From positions 1 to 48,904 of the forward strand of contig JANYJP010000097.1 of the NCBI GenBank assembly GCA_025358455.1: a stretch of DNA of 48,904 nt, read 5' to 3'. Positions 43,270-48,904 of this stretch are shown piece after piece (the stretch's first letter is position 1; each line of letters starts with the position of its first letter). The notes under the pieces are model-generated. The model ran no database searches. It was not told the DNA's origin and was given only the letters and a program-made list of their open reading frames with translations. Position numbers and translations under genes: made by a program. The DNA is from Bacteroidales bacterium (GTDB lineage: Bacteria > Bacteroidota > Bacteroidia > Bacteroidales > VadinHA17).

Positions 43270-43320
43270 CAAAATACAAATGACAAAATACAAAAGACAA
43301 ATGGGAAAAGACAAAAGTTG
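43270..43320. repeat. GACAAAATACAAA short tandem repeat
   Basis: The stretch contains two close copies of GACAAAATACAAA, followed by two degenerate copies (GACAAATGGG, AAGACAAAAG) between the beta-CASP and propeller-phosphatase genes. It has no coding potential I can see. Its role is unknown. Confidence 0.5.
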
Positions 43321-43362
43321 AAGAGTTGAGTGCCGCTTACCCCATACCTGAGAACCAACATT

Positions 43363-46300
43363 CTAAATTCTTACACCAATCATTGTTAAATCGTCTACCT
43401 GATCTCCTGAGCCCTTCCACATTTCGAATTCAGCCTCAATAATGTTGCGTTGTTCAGTCATTGGTTTGTGGTGTATACTTGATAATAGCTTCTTAAGGTT
43501 TGCTTTCTTGTACTTAACTCCGTGAGGTCCTCCAAACTGATCAGCCAACCCATCAGAAAAAATGTAAATTGTATCGCCTTTCCTGATATTGATTTCATAA
43601 TTTGTGAATGACTTCTCTTCCCCATAATAAATGCCGACTGGCATTCTGTCGGCTTTGTATTCTTTAAACTCAGCTCCCCGGAATATAAACAATGGGTTAT
43701 AGGCGCCTGAAAATTCGAGAGTTTTCCGGTTCTTGCTCAGAGCACAGAATGCAACATCCATACCATCAGCCGCTTCTCCAAATTTGCCTGTCTGATGAAG
43801 TGAAGTCTTTATTTTCTCGCGTAAAAGATTGAGCACCGTATTTGCATGAAGGCCGCAGTCATTAGTAATTATCTCATTAAGTGTCGATATTCCAAGGGTA
43901 CTCATAAAAGCTCCGGGTACACCGTGGCCCGTACAATCCGCAACAGTTAAGAATACATGTTTTTCACCCTCACCAATCCAGTAGAAATCACCACTCACAA
44001 TATCCCTGGGTTTGAAAATAATAAAATAGTCGGAGAAAAATGCTTTAAAATGATCATCCATGGGCAGCATGGCCCTCTGTATCCTGCTTGCATATTCAAT
44101 ACTTGAAGTTATCGCTTCTTTCTGTGCATCAATTTCCGCTGTTCTCTCTTTAACTTTCTCTTCGAGAAGTTTATTTTTCTTTAGAAGCCGTCCTTCCCAA
44201 AAACGTACAAATAGTAAAATGAAGAGCAAAACGGCTAATGTCGAAAGAACATAGAAAATGGTGGTCCTTGTAAAGGGAGCTTTGATTGTAAATTTCACAG
44301 TTAAAGGTTCCCCGATATTCCCCCAAATATCTTTTGCCTTTACTCTGAGCGTATAATCACCAGGAATAGTTACTGCAATATTATAATTTGTACGAATAGA
44401 CCACGGTGACCAATCGGTCATTAGTTTATTAATTGTATACTGATACTGTGTTGTATTTTGTTTCAGATAACCGGGTGCAATTATATCAAAATTTATTATA
44501 TTATCTCCTCTGTTAAAAACTATATTGGACAACTTGAAAGAAGTTCCGCTTTCGTTGTAAATAGTTTTAACGAAAACATTTATTTCGGGGTTAATTTTAG
44601 AAGGTTTATTAAGATCTATCCTGAATAACCTGTTCTCGCCACTAACTATCCAGAGGTTCCTGTTTTCTGAATTGACCGATACAACATCGTTAAATAATTT
44701 AAGGAGTGACACCTCCCTGCTTGTAAAGGAATTTGCAGAATTCAAATTTATCCAGTCCTCCCCATGCTTAATCCACAAGGCATTTGAAAGAGGATATATA
44801 AATTTCTGTTTAGATCCTTCATGACCGGAGTAAGACCGGGCTTGCGTAAATCCCTTCGAGAGGTTATCGTAAAAAAAAATGCCGGATTCAGTAAAAAGGA
44901 ATAGGGAATCATTTGCAAAATCAAGTATATATCGTTGTGGAAAATCATTACTGATTCTTACAGAAGTATACTTAACTGTTTCATTTACAGCGTCAAAATC
45001 AGCTCTTAAAGCGGCATTGTCAACACCTAGCCACAAGGTATTCCGACTCGTTTTAACAATTGAATAAACAGGATCTTTATATTTAGGGTCAGGAGATTCG
45101 CTCACCCACCTCCCATTCAGAAATTTTACATAGAAATAACCCTCACCCGTTGCAATATAATACTTACCATCCACCGGCTGCCAGCTTATTAAATTAATGT
45201 ACCTGTCACCGCCAATTAATTCGGCTCTATGATTATTTATTACCTGAAGGCCTTTATTGGAAGCTGCCAATATCCCATTAGGCGTTAATACGAGCTGACG
45301 ACATTTTTCGTTAAACAACTCAACTTTTTTGTATAAATAAATAATCGACTTAAGCCTGTTATCTGTATTATTAGCGTACCCGTTCACTGAAGTTTTAGAA
45401 GAAACGATTTCTGAAGAAATACCGGTTGAAGTGTTTTTATCTTTAGCTACTTTTTTGCCGAAAATTCTGGTAAAAATATTTTTCCGACTCCCCTGCAACT
45501 CCAGATGTATTCCTTTCTTACTGGTTTTTATTCCAGGATCATTTTTAACGAGAATCTGAACATCAGAATAATTATTAACCTCGGTAAGATAAAAGACTCC
45601 TTCGCTGGTTCCTACATACAACTCCCCCTTATAGCGCAAAGATGAAGTGAGGTTACCTTTTAATCCGGGATAGATACTTAAATTTTCAACAGGAAGATTA
45701 AGGTCAGCACGGGTAAGTCCATATTGATGAGAGAGCCATAATCCGCCACTCTTATCAAGCCCCATGGCAAATATCTCATCATCAGGCAGTTCATTCTGAT
45801 TATTTATTGTGAAGCGGATTTTGCCGCTCTTTTTTTCTATCACAAGAGCCCCACCGTCAAGTGTTGAGAATGCATAAAGACTATCACTTACTACTATACC
45901 TTCAGACAATATATTATCCCTGAGGTAACCATCATCCCTGATCTGATAATCATAGTATTTTTTCCCATCGAAAAGTGACAGTTTTCCGTTGCTAAGACCC
46001 AAAAGAACCATATTGTTATTATATGGAAGTGAAAATAATATATCAACTTTCTCTGTGAGGTATCCGGTAGCCATCGGGAAAAGAGAGTCGCTCTCAAGTC
46101 TGTATAATCCGGAGTTCATTTTGTTGATAAATGTATTTTTTGGAGCCACAAACATTCCTGAAAACGGATTAGTATCATTCGATTTCAGACGAACTTCAAG
46201 TTTGTAATTATCAAGATTATGTCTGCTTACAGACTGGTCCCCGTAAAACCACACAATCGAATCATTAAATATAATTTTCGTAATTATGCCAATATCATTA

Positions 46301-46644
46301 GCTTTTCCTGATATGGGCACATAATTATATGCCCCCATCTCATCCTTCATGAGGTACCCATAACTATTCTCTCCTCCGACAAAGATCTTCCCATCTTTTG
46401 GATTTGAATGCATTGCATAAGGGATGATAGGTATACGGATAGAAATCCAATCCTTTCCGTCGAATGACAGGATACCCTTCCTGTTTGCAAAAAGCATTAC
46501 ATTATTCATATCCTGGCAGATAGCCCAGTTCTGATTTTCAATATCCCTGCTTTCCTTAAAATTAGTAAGAAGAGGTGCCCCTTCCTGGGCAGAAATAGAA
46601 ACAATAGTAAATAATAAACAGAACAATGAAAAAAAATTCCTCAT
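43363..46644 (-). CDS. Propeller-type membrane sensor with SpoIIE phosphatase output
   Basis: From ATG 46644 the protein has 1093 residues. Order: signal peptide (MRNFFSLFCLLFTIVSISAQ), a long region of beta-propeller repeats like those of hybrid two-component sensors (QNWAICQDMNNVMLFANRKG, GKIFVGGENSYGYL, LGVDNAALRADF), a Y_Y_Y domain (YQYTINKLMTDWSPW), one membrane helix (~810-835), a coiled coil, and a C-terminal PP2C/SpoIIE domain (PRDIVSGDFYWIGEG, VADCTGHGVPGAFMS, TIYIFSDGLADQFGG, VDDLTMIGVRI). It senses an external signal and outputs as a Ser/Thr phosphatase. The frame could begin at 46677, but 46644 gives the signal peptide and suits the promoter. Confidence 0.9.
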   Translation of the reverse strand: MRNFFSLFCLLFTIVSISAQEGAPLLTNFKESRDIENQNWAICQDMNNVMLFANRKGILSFDGKDWISIRIPIIPYAMHSNPKDGKIFVGGENSYGYLMKDEMGAYNYVPISGKANDIGIITKIIFNDSIVWFYGDQSVSRHNLDNYKLEVRLKSNDTNPFSGMFVAPKNTFINKMNSGLYRLESDSLFPMATGYLTEKVDILFSLPYNNNMVLLGLSNGKLSLFDGKKYYDYQIRDDGYLRDNILSEGIVVSDSLYAFSTLDGGALVIEKKSGKIRFTINNQNELPDDEIFAMGLDKSGGLWLSHQYGLTRADLNLPVENLSIYPGLKGNLTSSLRYKGELYVGTSEGVFYLTEVNNYSDVQILVKNDPGIKTSKKGIHLELQGSRKNIFTRIFGKKVAKDKNTSTGISSEIVSSKTSVNGYANNTDNRLKSIIYLYKKVELFNEKCRQLVLTPNGILAASNKGLQVINNHRAELIGGDRYINLISWQPVDGKYYIATGEGYFYVKFLNGRWVSESPDPKYKDPVYSIVKTSRNTLWLGVDNAALRADFDAVNETVKYTSVRISNDFPQRYILDFANDSLFLFTESGIFFYDNLSKGFTQARSYSGHEGSKQKFIYPLSNALWIKHGEDWINLNSANSFTSREVSLLKLFNDVVSVNSENRNLWIVSGENRLFRIDLNKPSKINPEINVFVKTIYNESGTSFKLSNIVFNRGDNIINFDIIAPGYLKQNTTQYQYTINKLMTDWSPWSIRTNYNIAVTIPGDYTLRVKAKDIWGNIGEPLTVKFTIKAPFTRTTIFYVLSTLAVLLFILLFVRFWEGRLLKKNKLLEEKVKERTAEIDAQKEAITSSIEYASRIQRAMLPMDDHFKAFFSDYFIIFKPRDIVSGDFYWIGEGEKHVFLTVADCTGHGVPGAFMSTLGISTLNEIITNDCGLHANTVLNLLREKIKTSLHQTGKFGEAADGMDVAFCALSKNRKTLEFSGAYNPLFIFRGAEFKEYKADRMPVGIYYGEEKSFTNYEINIRKGDTIYIFSDGLADQFGGPHGVKYKKANLKKLLSSIHHKPMTEQRNIIEAEFEMWKGSGDQVDDLTMIGVRI

Positions 46645-46693
46645 ATTAAGTAGACTTCCGGATGAATTAACATTCATTACGCTGGTAAATTTA

Positions 46694-46701
46694 CAAAAAT
46701 A
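46694..46701 (-). promoter_or_regulatory. -7 element for the propeller-phosphatase gene
   Basis: On the minus strand TATTTTTG matches TAnnTTTG. Transcription would start near 46688, 44 nt before the ATG at 46644, favouring that start over 46677. No good -33 TTG is seen. Confidence 0.5.
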
Positions 46702-46741
46702 TTTTAATTTTCATAATGGAAAAATTACCGGCAACACAAGC

Positions 46742-48061
46742 CTATTTAATAAACAGGCTAAGTACCATAACACCTATCAGCCCCATTACACCAATAGATG
46801 TCTCCATAACACTCCACGTTTTTAAAGTATTTTTAATACTGAGATTGAAATATTCTTTAAAGAGCCAGAATCCGCCGTCGTTCACATGCCCGAACATAAG
46901 ACTCCCTGAACCAATTGCCAGAACCATTAATTCAGGGTTTACTACTCCCCCCGTGACCAAAGGAAGAACTATGCCTGCCGTAGTAATACCCGCCACAGTA
47001 GCTGAGCCGACACAAAAGCGCAATATGGTTGCAATAAGCCATCCAAGAAATAAAGGAGAAAGGGTAGATTGACTCAACAGTTCACCAATATATTTGCTTA
47101 CACCGCTATCTACCAGAACCTGTTTCAAAGCCCCTGCTCCTGCAATCAGCAACATAATCATGGTGATTGTTGTAACTGAATGTGCCAGTGAATTCATAAT
47201 GTCAGTCATTTTTCTGCCTCTGGCCAGGCCAAGAGTATAAATAGAAAATAAAACGGCTACCAGCATAGCAATAACCGGGTTACCTATATATCCCAGAACT
47301 TTTCTTAACCCGTTATCTTCCGGCAGCAGGAATCCGGCTATTGTTGAAATTGTAATCAGGAGAACCGGCAGAAGGGAAGAAAAGAAACTAACCCAAAAGC
47401 CAGGCATCTCCTCATCGGTTAAAACCTTTAGATTTAAAAATTCCTGCAATGGTTTAGCCTCAATTTTACTCAGAACTTTTGATAATATGGGGCCTGAAAT
47501 TATAATTGCGGGAATTGCAACGATAATTCCATAAAATAATGTTTTTCCCAGATCCGCATGAAACATTGCGACCATAGCAGTTGGCGCAGGATGAGGAGGA
47601 AGGTAACCATGAGTAACAGAAAGCGACGCCAGCATCGGTAGTCCGACATAAAGCAAGGGAAGTCCGGTTGAGGCTGCAACTGTAAATACGAGCGGGATCA
47701 TAATAAAAAACCCAACATCGTAGAATAGTGAAATACCAACAATAAACCCGGTAAGCATTAATGCCAACTGGATACGTTTTATACCAAAAGCCTGAACCAG
47801 TTTAGAAGTTATTCTCTGAGCGGCTCCGCTTTCTGAAACAAGTTTACCAAGCATTGCCCCAAAACCCAGCACCAGAACCAGAAAACCCATTGTACTGCCA
47901 ATTCCGTTTTCAATTGAAACAACGGCCTTGTCTATGGTCATTCCTTCTGCCAGACCCACTGCAAGAGAAACAATTACAAATGATAAAAAGGAATTGAATT
48001 TTAATACCAGTATCAGAAATAGCAGAAGGCAAATTCCAAGAATTACGATGACAAGCGGCAT
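46742..48061 (-). CDS. GntP-family gluconate/sugar-acid:H+ symporter
   Basis: This 439-residue membrane protein has about 12 hydrophobic helices and clear GntP signatures: GFGAMLGKLVSESGAAQRI, GISLFYDVGFFIMIPLVF, LSVTHGYLPPHPAPTAM, ATILRFCVGSATVAGITTAG and the end segment FGHVNDGGFWLFKEY. It should import gluconate or a related sugar acid with protons. It lies 12 nt after the Gfo/Idh/MocA oxidoreductase and is probably co-transcribed with it. The exact substrate is unknown. Confidence 0.95.
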   Translation of the reverse strand: MPLVIVILGICLLLFLILVLKFNSFLSFVIVSLAVGLAEGMTIDKAVVSIENGIGSTMGFLVLVLGFGAMLGKLVSESGAAQRITSKLVQAFGIKRIQLALMLTGFIVGISLFYDVGFFIMIPLVFTVAASTGLPLLYVGLPMLASLSVTHGYLPPHPAPTAMVAMFHADLGKTLFYGIIVAIPAIIISGPILSKVLSKIEAKPLQEFLNLKVLTDEEMPGFWVSFFSSLLPVLLITISTIAGFLLPEDNGLRKVLGYIGNPVIAMLVAVLFSIYTLGLARGRKMTDIMNSLAHSVTTITMIMLLIAGAGALKQVLVDSGVSKYIGELLSQSTLSPLFLGWLIATILRFCVGSATVAGITTAGIVLPLVTGGVVNPELMVLAIGSGSLMFGHVNDGGFWLFKEYFNLSIKNTLKTWSVMETSIGVMGLIGVMVLSLFIK

Positions 48062-48073
48062 AATATGTTTATA

Positions 48074-48904
48074 TTAAGGTTCGGGATTCAATGGAAATCT
48101 GATAGGTAAATTATCGCGCGTTGAACGGTAAATTGCAGTAAAAAGTTCAACAGTTCTGCGACCATCTTCACCTGTTACTGCAGGTTCTATACCAATCCCT
48201 ATTGCATGAAGGTATTCTTCAATCTGGTATTGGAAATATCTGACAGTAGGATCGCAATTATTAAAAGTATCAGTATCCTCACTTATCCAACTTTTCAATA
48301 AGCTTTCTTCGCCCGGAATGGTCCATAAATCATTTACGGGTGGCTCGGTAACACCTGTACTGCCTGCAATGAACATGGCCCCTCCATCAGTCTGTACACC
48401 TACTGAGGCGCCATTTTCACCATGTATATGAACCTTCCCGTAAAGACCAGGTTTCTGGGAGTTACTTACAAGAATATTTCCAATAGCGCCACTCTTAAAT
48501 TTAACAATGGCCAGCGCTGTATCGTCTACCTCTATGTAAGGATGATTGAGGTTCCGCCAGATACCATAGACCTCATCTATTTCTCCCATATACCATAAAA
48601 GTAAATCAAGCTGATGGGGAGCCTGGTTAACAAGCACACCACCACCTTCTTTTTTCCACGAGCCCCTCCAGGCATCTGAATCATAGTATGCTTTATCGCG
48701 CCAACCCAAGATAGTTACAACTGCCAGTACCGGTTTCCCTATTTTTGCGCGATCAATTGCATCCTTTACTCTTTTTACAGGTTCGTACCATCGCCGTTGA
48801 CTTATTACACCCAGACTCACATTGCTCTTTTTACATGCATTAATGATATCATCACAATCCTGAAGATCGGAAGCAAGCGGTTTCTCAACCAGCACATTAG
48901 CTCC
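48074..48904 (-). CDS. Gfo/Idh/MocA-family oxidoreductase, C-terminal part (cut by window edge)
   Basis: The frame is open to the window end at 48904; 276 residues are visible and the N-terminal Rossmann start lies outside. The first visible part NVLVEKPLASDLQDC holds the family EKP motif, whose lysine helps bind NAD(P) and substrate. The rest (GGGVLVNQAPHQLDLLLWYM, VHIHGENGASVGV) is the normal C-terminal domain with the catalytic His in NQAPHQLD. It oxidises a sugar or sugar derivative. With the GntP symporter it suggests a sugar-acid uptake and use unit. Confidence 0.93.
   Translation of the reverse strand, partial: GANVLVEKPLASDLQDCDDIINACKKSNVSLGVISQRRWYEPVKRVKDAIDRAKIGKPVLAVVTILGWRDKAYYDSDAWRGSWKKEGGGVLVNQAPHQLDLLLWYMGEIDEVYGIWRNLNHPYIEVDDTALAIVKFKSGAIGNILVSNSQKPGLYGKVHIHGENGASVGVQTDGGAMFIAGSTGVTEPPVNDLWTIPGEESLLKSWISEDTDTFNNCDPTVRYFQYQIEEYLHAIGIGIEPAVTGEDGRRTVELFTAIYRSTRDNLPIRFPLNPEP

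Noticed and set aside
1-48904. CRISPR arrays, tRNA or rRNA genes, IS ends, prophage
   Set aside because: No regularly spaced repeats, cloverleaf sequences, transposase or phage genes were recognised.

Overview
The window looks like chromosome from a strictly anaerobic, fermentative member of the Bacteroidota, probably Bacteroidales-like. The evidence is the low GC content, several good matches to the Bacteroidota promoter (TTG, 17-23 nt, TAnnTTTG), DUF3078, a MacB/FtsX-type permease beside an NtrC/NtrY-like pair, and a full set of ferredoxin- and [FeFe]-hydrogenase-related genes. I see no tRNA, rRNA, CRISPR array, insertion sequence or prophage. The genus cannot be named from this sequence alone.

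Layout. 1-3297: 5' end of an ABC-type permease (minus), then a sigma54-dependent response regulator and its kinase. 3468-8505: pheT, a macro-domain protein and a UbiA prenyltransferase (overlapping starts and stops), then a GNAT-like protein. 8576-10402: a secreted DUF3078 protein (minus). 10787-14300: tryptophanase, YicC, guanylate kinase and NadD. 14379-20679 (minus): an amino-acid fermentation operon made of an ADP-forming acyl-CoA synthetase, a 55-codon ACT-like remnant, an aminotransferase and a four-subunit 2-oxoacid:ferredoxin oxidoreductase. 21027-22646: C69 dipeptidase. 22738-25733: hydE, a TM1266-like regulator and hydG. 25730-35045 (minus): RibF-like protein, Rex, a REC-kinase hybrid, a single-domain response regulator, a hydrogenase-like histidine kinase, and a HydA/HydB/HydC-like trimer. 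35329-38693 (plus, divergent): a [2Fe-2S] protein, a second hydrogenase-like sensor with a PAS domain, and a SpoIIE phosphatase. 38729-48904: Nudix hydrolase, metallophosphoesterase, a gene-poor stretch with a strong hairpin and a truncated secreted-protein remnant, YgjP-like protease, beta-CASP nuclease, a large propeller-SpoIIE sensor, a GntP symporter and a partial Gfo/Idh/MocA oxidoreductase.

How it fits together (inference). Amino acids are transaminated or lyased; 2-oxo acids are oxidised to acyl-CoA with reduced ferredoxin; ADP-forming acyl-CoA synthetase conserves ATP; ferredoxin and NADH electrons go to the HydABC-like complex under NADH/NAD+ control by Rex. HydE and HydG would build the H-cluster; HydF is not in the window.

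The most unusual part is 24-39 kb. The HydA-like subunit keeps the four H-cluster cysteines but has lost most residues of the known proton pathway and the conserved L2 methionine and lysine. The HydB-like subunit has lost its N-terminal [2Fe-2S] cysteines. Two different H-cluster-like sensors, one ending in a histidine kinase and one in PAS followed by a separate phosphatase, flank the enzyme genes. The divergent control region carries a perfect 18-bp inverted repeat that resolves into two Rex-like operators sharing their central base. This could be a redox or H2-sensing module around a non-standard bifurcating complex.
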